The notes under the pieces: model-generated
Database searches by the model: none
Told to the model about the DNA's origin: nothing
The model's input: the letters and a program-made list of their open reading frames with translations, nothing else
Part shown: one piece after another, positions 45,383-53,236 of the stretch
Layout: the number at the start of each line of letters is the position of its first letter
Numbering within the stretch: the stretch's first letter is position 1
Position numbers and translations under genes: made by a program
Assembly: GCA_900129595.1 (NCBI GenBank)
Contig: FQWG01000006.1
Location: forward strand, 1 to 64,000
Direction of reading: 5' to 3'
Source of the DNA: Flavobacterium frigidimaris
GTDB lineage: Bacteria > Bacteroidota > Bacteroidia > Flavobacteriales > Flavobacteriaceae
DNA: 64,000 nucleotides

Positions 45383-45415
45383 TGTATCAATTTTAGAGTT
45401 GTTATTTTTGATACA
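45383..45415. promoter_or_regulatory. Inverted repeat upstream of the serine recombinase
   Basis: TGTATCAA, 17 bases, TTGATACA: 8-bp perfect arms 45 bases before the gene. It may be a recombination site or an operator. Confidence 0.5.
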
Positions 45416-45493
45416 TTTTAAAGTCAGTAAAACTGTTCATGTTTTAGTTGAAATTGTATGACCACTAGAGTATAATGTAAAAAAGTTACAGTT

Positions 45494-45763
45494 TTAATGT
45501 TCATTGAAACCTGTGAAGAATTCTTCTAGTGTAACATTCATCAACTTTAGAATTCTTATAAGTGTATTTAATTGAATATTTGCACCAGCTTCATACTTTC
45601 CATATTGAGGTCTACTTATATTGTTTTCGTATGCAAAGTACTCAGAGTTAGTGTAACCTGCTTTTTTTCTGAAATACTTTAATCTTTCGCCTACTTTTTT
45701 TAAGTAGATTATTTCTTCATTTTTTGTTTCTTTCGTAATCTCTTCGTTATTTTTTGAAGCCAT
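45494..45763 (-). CDS. XRE family helix-turn-helix regulator
   Basis: An 89-residue protein with a Cro/C1-type domain at about residues 22-88 (RLKYFRKKAGYTNSEYFAYENNISRPQYGKYEAG). ATG 45763 is chosen; an upstream in-frame TTG at 45787 is less likely. It is divergent from a small membrane protein, and an inverted repeat, CTCTTTATA with TATAAAGAG, lies between them. It is probably the element's own regulator. Confidence 0.85.
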   Translation of the reverse strand: MASKNNEEITKETKNEEIIYLKKVGERLKYFRKKAGYTNSEYFAYENNISRPQYGKYEAGANIQLNTLIRILKLMNVTLEEFFTGFNEH

Positions 45764-45815
45764 TTTTTCTCTCTTTTTATAGAGCAAATCAAAAGAATGT
45801 CTTTAAATTATGTAA

Positions 45816-45844
45816 CTCTTTATACGGATACTCTATATAAAGAG
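45816..45844. promoter_or_regulatory. Inverted repeat between XRE and the + gene (candidate operator)
   Basis: CTCTTTATA, 11 bases, TATAAAGAG is a 9-bp perfect dyad. It also contains the related direct copies ACTCTTTATA and ACTCTATATA, 15 bases apart. It ends 10 bases before the -7 element TATATTTG at 45854-45861. Confidence 0.55.
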
Positions 45845-45853
45845 ATTTATTCA

Positions 45854-45861
45854 TATATTTG
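45854..45861 (+). promoter_or_regulatory. -7 promoter element for the + gene at 45894
   Basis: TATATTTG, 32 bases before ATG 45894. Confidence 0.5.
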
Positions 45862-45893
45862 CCTGCATTTTAAATCAACCAAAAACACAAAAA

Positions 45894-46265
45894 ATGAATA
45901 ATCCATTAAAATTTATCGTAAGGGGTTCTGCTCTTGTATTTGCAATTCTTTGCTTTGGAGGCTACATGTACAGTCTTCGTATCGAAAATGAATACAGGCA
46001 AGAGCATCCAAAAACGAAGAGTCTAGAGGAGCTAAAAACATGGGCGCAGACAGAAATCATCCAAGACTATTGCGAAAGATATTCTTACGTAAAAACTATT
46101 AACAACGAAACAAACCAACAGAGAGAACTAAGTCGTGTAAATAACAGCAGATATATGTATGTACCGCAATTAGTTCGAAATGTCATTGAGGATAATGATT
46201 TACCTGACAGTTACGCTGACGAATTATTTCACTTCGTTAACAAAGAAATAGATAAATGCCAATAA
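45894..46265 (+). CDS. Small single-pass membrane protein
   Basis: A 123-residue protein with an N-terminal hydrophobic helix (residues about 9-25, GSALVFAILCFGGYMYSLR), followed by a charged helical region with many Asn and Tyr. I recognise no family. It is divergent from the XRE gene and lies 78 bases before a lipoprotein gene. Confidence 0.6.
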   Translation: MNNPLKFIVRGSALVFAILCFGGYMYSLRIENEYRQEHPKTKSLEELKTWAQTEIIQDYCERYSYVKTINNETNQQRELSRVNNSRYMYVPQLVRNVIEDNDLPDSYADELFHFVNKEIDKCQ

Positions 46266-46343
46266 TCTAATCATTCTTACGGAGGTTAGAAGTATTGATA
46301 AAACCAACTTTAAACTCTTAATATTAAATTTTAAACAAATTCT

Positions 46344-46817
46344 ATGAAAAAAAATCTACTTATAGTATCAATGGTTTTGCTTACTGCTTCACTATTTATT
46401 GGATGTTCAAGTGATTCTGCCGATTTAGATACAAATCCAGATAATTCTTTCAACACACCGACCAATCCAACCAATCCGACAACTCCAGATAATTCCAAAT
46501 TATTAGCTGGTGAAATGGCATGGGGATGGGTGCTGAAAAGCAGGACTAATGATGATAATTATGATAGTAAAGATTATTTGGGAGTCAATTACTTTTTATC
46601 AGGTGGTGTATTCAAATTTTATAGCCGCTACGGCTTAGGGTCTATTAGTTCTGGTACATGGGAAATGGACAAAAATACATTAACAATTACAAAGAAAGTA
46701 TACCTGCCTTATGTTCCAATCTCTTATACAATAAAATCCATTAACGACACAGAGTTGGTATTGGTGCAAAACAGTACGGGAGATACAAGTACCTACTCTA
46801 GATATTTTCCTGAGTAA
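46344..46817 (+). CDS. Small exported lipoprotein
   Basis: A 157-residue lipoprotein with lipobox LFIGC (Cys 21), a Asn/Pro/Thr-rich linker (SFNTPTNPTNPTTPDNS near 36-52), then a compact domain with several Trp and Tyr (WEMDKNTLTITKKVYLPYVPISYTIKS), like small lipocalin- or beta-clamp-type folds. I do not recognise a family. It may be an accessory surface protein of the element. Confidence 0.65.
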   Translation: MKKNLLIVSMVLLTASLFIGCSSDSADLDTNPDNSFNTPTNPTNPTTPDNSKLLAGEMAWGWVLKSRTNDDNYDSKDYLGVNYFLSGGVFKFYSRYGLGSISSGTWEMDKNTLTITKKVYLPYVPISYTIKSINDTELVLVQNSTGDTSTYSRYFPE

Positions 46818-46830
46818 GTACAGTGAAGTA

Positions 46831-46853
46831 AAAGCCACAATTAGTGGCTTTTT
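46831..46853 (+). terminator. Lipoprotein gene terminator
   Basis: AAAAGCCAC and GTGGCTTTT form a 9-bp stem with a 5-base loop and a T run. Confidence 0.8.
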
Positions 46854-46859
46854 TATTTT

Positions 46860-47384
46860 TATTCTTCGTTGTAAATAACACTTATTGTTGCTCCTTTCGT
46901 TGATAATGATTTGCAACAAGGAGGTATTCCTATTCTATCTATTAACATTCGCATCTGTGATGGTTTAAGTAAGATTCTTTTTTTCATAGCTTCTTTTACT
47001 TATAAATATCTGTTCCTGATTTTTTTTAGAAAAATATGTGAAAGTGTTTTTAACCTATCAATGATAATGTCGATTTTTAATATAGAAAGCTAGATTTGAC
47101 TAGTTGGTCTTATGAATAGATAACGGATAATGTTTTTCACTTTAGGAACCAAAAAGAACATTTAAACGATTAAGAGACTTTTTTTTCAAAAAAAAACGAA
47201 AAATATTTTTTCGAAAAATAAACTTAAAAAGTCCCTCCGAGAAAATTTGCATATTCATTGCCTCAATATGCCATCTCATTATAAAAGGAAATCTAATGGG
47301 CGGGTAACATACACATATTTAAATTATGAGAGGAGGGGATGGCTTTCTGTCGGGAGCAGGGACACCCTCCTTTGATTGGAATTT
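46860..47384. other. Gene-free region with a GC-richer structured stretch
   Basis: No credible gene. Near 47290-47375 the AT-rich element turns GC-richer, with AGGAGGG at 47331-47337 pairing with CCCTCCT at 47365-47371 around a 27-base loop. The position next to a replication-type gene suggests an origin- or transfer-related site, but I cannot support more. Confidence 0.4.
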
Positions 47385-48086
47385 TTAAACTTGGCTCATT
47401 TTGTTGATTTTTGCAAGAATTTCATCTGTAATTATAATCCCCTTATAGTCATTTTGTTTTTTTTCGCTATGAAGTCTTTTAGTGATAGCGATGAATTTTT
47501 GAAAATCCATTGAAGTGGAATTTGCTTTACTAATAAAATCTAGTACATCATATGGTTCTTCATACCCTAATTGGCCTAAAACATCATAAACTGAAATTAT
47601 GTCACCCAATTGATGTTTAGTTAGTGTACAATCATTTGATTTACTTGTATTGGTTTTTACGTTGTAATTGCTAACTTCTTCATTTGCATCCTCGTTTTGA
47701 ATATAAGTCGTTGATGGAATAGTTTGACTAACTTCTCGTTTAGTTGAATCGAAGCCTTGAGTCGATGTTTCATGAGCTAAAAAGGTATAAAGTTTATCAA
47801 TGTTGACAGTGATTTCATGTCCTGAAGTTCTACTTTTTTCATTGTAATCTTTGCTTACGGATTTGAAAAAGTCAAATTTGTTTAAAGATGATAAGACTGA
47901 CCTTATACCACCATATTCTTTGCCAAATTTAGTAGCTAAGGTTCTATTGGTTTCAAAACAAATTTTACCAGTTCTCTGCCATCCAATTATGTAGGATACG
48001 AATAATTTTTGAGTTGAATTTAGTTTTTTTGTTGCAAGTAAATTATAATCTACTTGTAGAAATGTTTGGTCTTGATTTTGGTTCAT
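47385..48086 (-). CDS. Replication-initiator or winged-helix protein (uncertain)
   Basis: A 233-residue protein. After a short lead, residues about 12-100 have a winged-helix pattern (LNSTQKLFVSYIIGWQRTGKICFETNRTLATKFG, SVLSSLNKFDFFKSVSKDY) that resembles DnaD-like or plasmid replisome-loading proteins. The C-terminal third holds YEEPYDVLDFISKANSTSMDFQKF-like helices. I chose ATG 48086, as the 29 codons upstream are Gln/Lys-rich and not conserved-looking. A replication role in the element is inference only. Confidence 0.55.
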   Translation of the reverse strand: MNQNQDQTFLQVDYNLLATKKLNSTQKLFVSYIIGWQRTGKICFETNRTLATKFGKEYGGIRSVLSSLNKFDFFKSVSKDYNEKSRTSGHEITVNIDKLYTFLAHETSTQGFDSTKREVSQTIPSTTYIQNEDANEEVSNYNVKTNTSKSNDCTLTKHQLGDIISVYDVLGQLGYEEPYDVLDFISKANSTSMDFQKFIAITKRLHSEKKQNDYKGIIITDEILAKINKMSQV

Positions 48087-48173
48087 CTTTATTTTTTTTA
48101 AGTTATTTATTTGTTGTTGTTTTTCAGCAGGCTGGTGCTGTTTTTGCAATAGGGTACGTTGTTTTTTAAACAC

Positions 48174-48539
48174 CCTCCCGTTGCTGAATAAGCATATTAT
48201 GTTGATGTAGAAGCAGGAGGATGCTGAATTAAGCTCTTTCTATTATATCATTATTAAGCTAAATAAGAATAGAAATAAGAAAAAGAACTATTACAATTAT
48301 TATATAATAACAGAAAAGTTTTATTTGTTTTCTGATAATCAATTATTAAAAAGAATAATTACATTCATTTTTTATTTTCAGTATTTCAAAGAACAAACTT
48401 CAACGAGGGAGATTTTTTTTTTTTTTTTAATATTTGAGTTAGGGCAGTGTTCTTCCTGTCCATTTTTATGGATACATTTTTAAATAATAAAGGTATTGAT
48501 TGACCTAGCTAAGAATCATCCCAACTATTAGTTCTACCA
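48174..48539. other. AT-rich spacer with 16-T tract
   Basis: About 366 bases without a gene. It has two near-copies of TGCTGAAT-AAG (48190s and 48220s) and a run of 16 T at 48413-48428, which is likely to vary in length. Confidence 0.5.
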
Positions 48540-49319
48540 TCATGAATTTTTTATGTATTCAGATGTTGTAGAGACTATTTGCTCATTAAGTAAATAATTC
48601 TTTAATTTTTCTTTATTTGAAAGTACTTGCTCAATTTTAGACTCTGGGTTTGGGTTGAACAAATCATAACTAACTATTATTTCGTCATTTGGTTCTATTT
48701 CCAATAGATTAATTGTATCATTTACCGTTCGATGTCCCATGTGTTTAGATGCTGTAATGAAGGCTTTTTTTGTGCAGTTGTATTTTGTCACAAAATCTCT
48801 TGCCCAAGCAATTTCCATTGTATTTGATTTTAATGGTCTTAGTTTGAGTTTTAAAAGTGTATTCTTTAAAATATATTCTTCAAATTCGCTATACAGTTTA
48901 TTTAATTCTCTATTTAAGCTGGTTGTCGAAAGTGCTTTTTTGGTTTTGGTGTTGATATAGATATGTGAGTCTGTTTCTAAATTGTATTTTTCGTGATTGT
49001 TTGTGAAAAAATCTTCAGTACTGTATCGTGTAAACCAACTTAAACGTAATATTTGCTTTGAGTTTTTTTTAGAATCTTCTATAATTAACTCACTATAGCA
49101 ACAATCAATATTTCCATCATTAAAAAGTTCAAAATTAATAAAGTCATTCCATTTTAATTTTAGTAAGCTTCCGATTTTGAGACCTAGACATGAGCCATGA
49201 ATGCACAGGAATCCGTATCCATAATCTCCTTTGTTTATTAACCAGGTTCCGAACAAAACAAGATTTTCTGTTGACCAAATTAATTCTTTATCATTTTTCA
49301 TAAGTTGCTGTATTTTCAT
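48540..49319 (-). CDS. Degenerate tyrosine-recombinase-like protein
   Basis: A 259-residue protein. LCIHGSCLGLKIGSLLKLKW near residues 38-57 looks like the catalytic arginine box of tyrosine recombinases, with Lys 48 where Arg is expected. The second half holds TASKHMGHRTVNDTINLLEI, like the H-x-x-R / GH region, but the active Tyr is missing. It may therefore be a DNA-binding regulator rather than an enzyme. It is divergent from the excisionase-integrase pair, and a five-copy motif fills the space between. A -7 element at 49330-49337 sits 11 bases before the start, so the transcript is almost leaderless. Confidence 0.65.
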   Translation of the reverse strand: MKIQQLMKNDKELIWSTENLVLFGTWLINKGDYGYGFLCIHGSCLGLKIGSLLKLKWNDFINFELFNDGNIDCCYSELIIEDSKKNSKQILRLSWFTRYSTEDFFTNNHEKYNLETDSHIYINTKTKKALSTTSLNRELNKLYSEFEEYILKNTLLKLKLRPLKSNTMEIAWARDFVTKYNCTKKAFITASKHMGHRTVNDTINLLEIEPNDEIIVSYDLFNPNPESKIEQVLSNKEKLKNYLLNEQIVSTTSEYIKNS

Positions 49320-49329
49320 GATTACGGTG

Positions 49330-49337
49330 CAAAGATA
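49330..49337 (-). promoter_or_regulatory. -7 promoter element for the degenerate recombinase
   Basis: Minus-strand TATCTTTG, 11 bases before the start codon. Confidence 0.6.
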
Positions 49338-49504
49338 GCTAAATATTTTAGATATCCTAATGTATTTTCACTTTTTTTACGAAAATACAGAATATTTATT
49401 TTAATGTTTATTGTAACTTGTTTGTTTTTAGCTGTTTATATTTTTTTATTGTTGTATTTTCATAAAAAAAGCGTAAATAGCTTTTTTACAACACAATAAT
49501 TTGC

Positions 49505-49512
49505 TATATTTG
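49505..49512 (+). promoter_or_regulatory. -7 promoter element for the excisionase-integrase operon
   Basis: TATATTTG, 47 bases before ATG 49559. A motif copy at 49524-49533 would cover the start of transcription. Confidence 0.6.
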
Positions 49513-49558
49513 CACTATAATTGTGAAAATACAGAAATTAATTAAATTTTAAATAATT

Positions 49559-49930
49559 ATGATAATTATGCTTCTTATGTGCCTTCCGACTTTAACAATT
49601 GCTGAGGTTGGGAAAAAAATTAATTTAAAAGATGATGATGCAATCAGAAAGTGGTTAATATCAAAAGGTGTTACTATTCATAAAACAGGCAAATTCCGAT
49701 TTGTTTTTGAAGTGGATGTGGATTGTGAGATTGATAAAATGAGAGTCTTAGAGTTGAAGAAACAGTATCCAAATGACTGGGTTGAATTATATAAAAGTAT
49801 ATGCAAAGACAATGCTGTTTGTGAGATGGTTGTTCGTGACCTTGGAGGTAAAATAATTAGCAAGCCAACAACTAAGGTTAAATTGAATAATAAAAGCGAG
49901 AATGAACTTTATAAAAAATATACTAAATGA
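49559..49930 (+). CDS. Excisionase-like DNA-binding protein
   Basis: A 123-residue protein. The first third (LTIAEVGKKINLKDDDAIRKWLISKGVTIHK, about residues 11-41) is a helix-turn-helix of the excisionase or winged type, and the rest is charged and helical. Its last codon overlaps the integrase start (ATGA), so they are translated together, as recombination directionality factors often are with integrases. Start codons at 49559, 49568 or 49577 are possible. Confidence 0.65.
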   Translation: MIIMLLMCLPTLTIAEVGKKINLKDDDAIRKWLISKGVTIHKTGKFRFVFEVDVDCEIDKMRVLELKKQYPNDWVELYKSICKDNAVCEMVVRDLGGKIISKPTTKVKLNNKSENELYKKYTK

Positions 49931-51177
49931 AACTAAAACTTCCTAAGAATCCTCATAAAGGGATAAAGGTTTATTGTCATAGATGTAAACGAGATAATCC
50001 CACTTGTAATCATTATGATATACATAGGTATAAGGTCAAGATACATGTTATTGGTGGTGAGGGAAAAAAACGAACTAAGGTTCTAAATTCTAAAAAATAT
50101 AATGATGCGGTTAAAGAAGCTATCGATTTTGAAAACGAAATAAAGGCAAGTAATTATGAAAAGATAATTGTAAAAGAAGAAGGAAATGATTATTCGGTTT
50201 TAGATGCAGTAATTCAATATCAACGTTATCTTTCGGGACAGCATAAATACGTTCATAAAATTAAAAGGGTTTCTCCTGAATATCAAAAAGAGTGTATGCG
50301 CTATTGTAAATTCTTTTTGGATAGTTTAAAAGAGGTGAGGAATTTAGTGGACACAAGAATAATAGAGGTAAATCAAAACGATGTTGCAAGATTTTATTTA
50401 TGGGCTGAGAATCACTACGGAGCTAAATCATTTAATAAGTGTATGAGTGCTTTAAAAGCTTTTTTTGCCTTTTTGATTGATGTTGAAGAGATAGTAATGA
50501 AGAATCAATTTGCTGTTTATGAATCAAAATCTGTGGTGATGAAAGATGTGACAGCTTTGACAAAGGAGGAGTTTCAGGGTATTATAGATTCAATTGGGGT
50601 TGTTAGTCCCTTTCAAATTCTTGGAGGCAGAGGAGAAAGAAAAAACATGTATAAGTCTTATTTAGTTCAAGGTTTTAAATTGTTTTTGCTGACGGGGGGG
50701 AGGAGAGAAGATGTTGTTGAGTTGAGGTGGTGTAACATGTTTGCTACAATTGAAGGAGTTAGATTTTTTAAAATTGCTAATAAGAAGGTCAATAGGATAA
50801 GAAAAACAGGAGAGTATAATAAGTACATGCCAATCAATGATGATTTGTTTGAGTTGTTGCTTGAGATGGGATATGAAACAAAGAAAAATACAGATGATTA
50901 TATTTTATTTCCAGAACGAAATGTAAAAGCAAAAACAATAATGGATGCTTTGTCGAAGTCTTTTTCTCATTATGTGAAAGAATCAGGGGTAGAAAAAAAT
51001 GTTAGTTTAAAAAATTTAAGAAAGACTTACATAACTTGGATGCATCGAGCAATAGGTAAAAATACAGGTTTGTTAACGTCTCATAGTGGCGAAAAGGTTT
51101 TAAAAGACCACTACATTGATAGTACTGTTTTAACTGCTTTAGAAGAAGCCACATTAAGAATAAGGGTATTTGGTTAG
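49927..51177 (+). CDS. Tyrosine integrase
   Basis: A 416-residue tyrosine recombinase. Residues 17-34 (CHRCKRDNPTCNHYDIH) look like a zinc-binding N-terminus. The arm-binding and core-binding region covers about 85-205. The catalytic domain has Arg 259/260 in LLTGGRREDVVELRW, Arg 365 in KNLRKTY, His 386 in TSHSGEK and the nucleophile Tyr 396 in KDHYID. The box-II histidine is Lys 362, a change tolerated in several families. It would integrate the element at the tRNA-Met 3' end. It overlaps the excisionase-like gene by 4 bases. Confidence 0.92.
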   Translation: MKLKLPKNPHKGIKVYCHRCKRDNPTCNHYDIHRYKVKIHVIGGEGKKRTKVLNSKKYNDAVKEAIDFENEIKASNYEKIIVKEEGNDYSVLDAVIQYQRYLSGQHKYVHKIKRVSPEYQKECMRYCKFFLDSLKEVRNLVDTRIIEVNQNDVARFYLWAENHYGAKSFNKCMSALKAFFAFLIDVEEIVMKNQFAVYESKSVVMKDVTALTKEEFQGIIDSIGVVSPFQILGGRGERKNMYKSYLVQGFKLFLLTGGRREDVVELRWCNMFATIEGVRFFKIANKKVNRIRKTGEYNKYMPINDDLFELLLEMGYETKKNTDDYILFPERNVKAKTIMDALSKSFSHYVKESGVEKNVSLKNLRKTYITWMHRAIGKNTGLLTSHSGEKVLKDHYIDSTVLTALEEATLRIRVFG

Positions 51178-51214
51178 TTGTCCTAGGGCAATAAAATATT
51201 AGCTTCTTTTGCAT

Positions 51215-51222
51215 TATATTTG
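51215..51222 (+). promoter_or_regulatory. -7 promoter element just before the AbiTii gene
   Basis: TATATTTG ends 5 bases before ATG 51228, so transcription would start at or next to the start codon and give a leaderless message. Confidence 0.55.
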
Positions 51223-51227
51223 TTTTT

Positions 51228-52172
51228 ATGAAAGCACAAAACATTTCCGAGATTATTAATCTATTATCCGACGATGACCAGTCCTTGGTGAAACCATTTT
51301 TAAAGGCTCAAATATTTGCAAAGCGTGTTGGAAATGAAGGACTTTATAGTTGGGTGGTTCAAGAGATAAAAGGTTATGAAAATGAATCTGAACTTCCTTC
51401 TTATCGGAAGGCTAAAAGTAATGATTTTGCGATTTTGAAGCAGTATGGACGATATACTAATGAACAATCATTACCATTGGCTTCTTTTTCTAGAGTTGTT
51501 CAATCTATGTTTTTGACCTATGACGTTTCTAATAGCATTAAATCTTTGGAAGAGATTGTTATGAATGACCCGAAAGGAGCTTTAAATAAGTTGTATGGGG
51601 CTGATTTATGTCAACTATTATCGAATGACCTTAAACAGCGAGGGTTAAATTTTGGTGTACATTCATTAAGAACAGAAGTACAAGTTTTTGAGTTGGCTGA
51701 AATATTGATAAATATTCGTTCGAAATTGTTAGAGCTTATGTTAGAACTAGAAGAAGATTTTCCCAATATCGATATAGAATTAGAAACTCGTGAAATAGAT
51801 AAGAAAGCAGTTAATCAAACAATAAACTTTTATATGAATAAGATTAGAATCACAACAACAGGAGATGGGAATACAGTTAATACTGGAGATAATTCAACGG
51901 TTATTAATAATGCAGTTATCACAAAAAGTAATAAAGAAGAGTTAAAAAAATTTCTTACTGATAATGGGGTTTCTGATGAAGATGTAACTCATTTGGCAGA
52001 GATAATTGATGAAGAAGCATCTGGTACAACATTAACAAAATTCGGTCCAAAAGTTGGAGCATGGATTCAAATGATGATTGGTAAAGCTGTTTCTGGTGCT
52101 TGGGAGATTGGAGTTGGAGCCGCTGGTTCTGTACTTGCTCAAGGTATTCTTCAATACTATGGTTTAGCTTGA
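51228..52172 (+). CDS. AbiTii-domain protein with Gly/Asn-rich motif and C-terminal domain
   Basis: A 314-residue protein. Residues about 1-200 form an AbiTii-type helical domain (FAKRVGNEGLYSWVVQEIKG, LNKLYGADLCQLLSNDLKQRG). Residues 210-228 carry the segment TTGDGNTVNTGDNSTVIN, shared with the two neighbouring minus-strand proteins. Residues about 235-314 are a C-terminal domain with an amphipathic, possibly membrane-active end (GAWEIGVGAAGSVLAQGI). AbiTii proteins are linked to phage abortive infection. It is convergent with the 359-residue gene, overlapping it by 16 bases. Confidence 0.8.
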   Translation: MKAQNISEIINLLSDDDQSLVKPFLKAQIFAKRVGNEGLYSWVVQEIKGYENESELPSYRKAKSNDFAILKQYGRYTNEQSLPLASFSRVVQSMFLTYDVSNSIKSLEEIVMNDPKGALNKLYGADLCQLLSNDLKQRGLNFGVHSLRTEVQVFELAEILINIRSKLLELMLELEEDFPNIDIELETREIDKKAVNQTINFYMNKIRITTTGDGNTVNTGDNSTVINNAVITKSNKEELKKFLTDNGVSDEDVTHLAEIIDEEASGTTLTKFGPKVGAWIQMMIGKAVSGAWEIGVGAAGSVLAQGILQYYGLA

Positions 52173-53236
52173 GGCTGAATTGTAGCATTATCGCCAAGAT
52201 TAGTAATATTGCCATTTCCTTCAGTTTTTATTGAAATGTTATTTACGACTGTTGAGGTTGGGTTAAGGACAGAATTTAATTCTTGAAAATATTCTTTCTC
52301 ATTTTTTAGCCAAATATTGAGGATTTTAATGTATTTCATTTCCTTTTTGCTATATGCTTCAAGTAGTGAAACTTGTTTTATTCTATGGGCTTCATTAATT
52401 ATTTCAAGTTGATGTTTTTGTGTGTCAACTATTTTTGATGAATCAATTTTTGATAGAAAAGTTTTTGTTGTGTTTATTAAAATTTCGACAAATTCTCCAT
52501 TAGTGCGGGTTTTGTACTTTGTAAGCTGAGTAAATTTGTTGTAATGGGGAGAATGCACCAAAAGGCCTAATGGAAATATTTTTTCTAATTTTTCTTTCTC
52601 TTTAACTACGCTCGGCAGAGCCTTAACCCATTTTTGATAGGTTCCGTGTAGGATATTAATATCTGTTTTGGCTTTTTTTTCTGCGCTTTTTTCGTCTTTA
52701 AAACTTTCGTTTATGAATTCAATTAGCAGTTTTCTTTTCCAGAGAGGGAAAGAGTCTTTAAAGCTATTATTTTTTAAGTAATGTAACATAAGAGAGATAA
52801 TGTCACTTAGTCCAAAGGTAGGTGTTCCAAAGCTGTCAAAAATATAATCAAAATAGTCGGTAATCTCTCTAAGCCAATCTTCTTTCTCGATATTTTGGTC
52901 TAGAAAGCATTCTACATATATCCATTGTGTGATAATTTTTTCAGGGACATGGTTATAAAGTTCTTTTTTGAACCAACCTTTCTTGCTGATTTTTTTATGA
53001 AAGGCACAGCAATTAGGGAATTTCTTGAAGTTTTCAAGAGCATTTTTTTTTATTGATTTATGGAATTCACAGCAATTTGGATAATCCGTTGGTAACACAA
53101 CTGTACAATGAGGTAAAGCATCAAAGCCTAAATCCCAAATATGTTCACCATCGATGGTGGTAAAATTTTTAGTAACTAAATCGTTTATAAATTTGTCACC
53201 ATCATGAATATCAACGTTGAAATTACGATTTCCCAT
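52157..53236 (-). CDS. Novel protein with duplicated CC-x-x-H motif and Gly/Asn tail
   Basis: A 359-residue protein that I do not recognise. Residues 52-60 (YPNCCEFHK) and 73-81 (FPNCCAFHK) are a tandem pair of Cys-Cys-x-x-His motifs 21 residues apart, likely to bind metal. The middle is helical and Lys-rich. The end (about 339-353, EGNGNITNLGDNATI) repeats the Gly/Asn-rich segment of the AbiTii proteins. Its start overlaps the upstream AbiTii gene by 14 bases and its stop overlaps the convergent AbiTii gene by 16 bases, so it belongs to a tight three-gene unit. It is possibly an effector. Confidence 0.75.
   Translation of the reverse strand: MGNRNFNVDIHDGDKFINDLVTKNFTTIDGEHIWDLGFDALPHCTVVLPTDYPNCCEFHKSIKKNALENFKKFPNCCAFHKKISKKGWFKKELYNHVPEKIITQWIYVECFLDQNIEKEDWLREITDYFDYIFDSFGTPTFGLSDIISLMLHYLKNNSFKDSFPLWKRKLLIEFINESFKDEKSAEKKAKTDINILHGTYQKWVKALPSVVKEKEKLEKIFPLGLLVHSPHYNKFTQLTKYKTRTNGEFVEILINTTKTFLSKIDSSKIVDTQKHQLEIINEAHRIKQVSLLEAYSKKEMKYIKILNIWLKNEKEYFQELNSVLNPTSTVVNNISIKTEGNGNITNLGDNATIQPQAKP

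Larger units (their letters stand above)
49309..49534. promoter_or_regulatory. Five copies of TGTATTTTCA in the divergent control region
   Basis: TGTATTTTCA occurs at 49309-49318, 49361-49370 and 49453-49462 on the plus strand. On the minus strand it occurs at 49380-49389 (9 of 10) and 49524-49533. It surrounds both promoters, with -7 elements at 49330-49337 (-) and 49505-49512 (+). Confidence 0.75.

Noticed and set aside
47385..48086. Naming the winged-helix protein as a definite Rep gene
   Set aside because: The fold resembles DnaD-like proteins, but I cannot see iterons or other proof, so only a possible role is given.
49305..49499. A 64-residue hydrophobic frame on the plus strand between the two divergent genes
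   Set aside because: It overlaps the start of the degenerate recombinase and the motif array and promoters, and has no recognisable domain. It is a chance frame.
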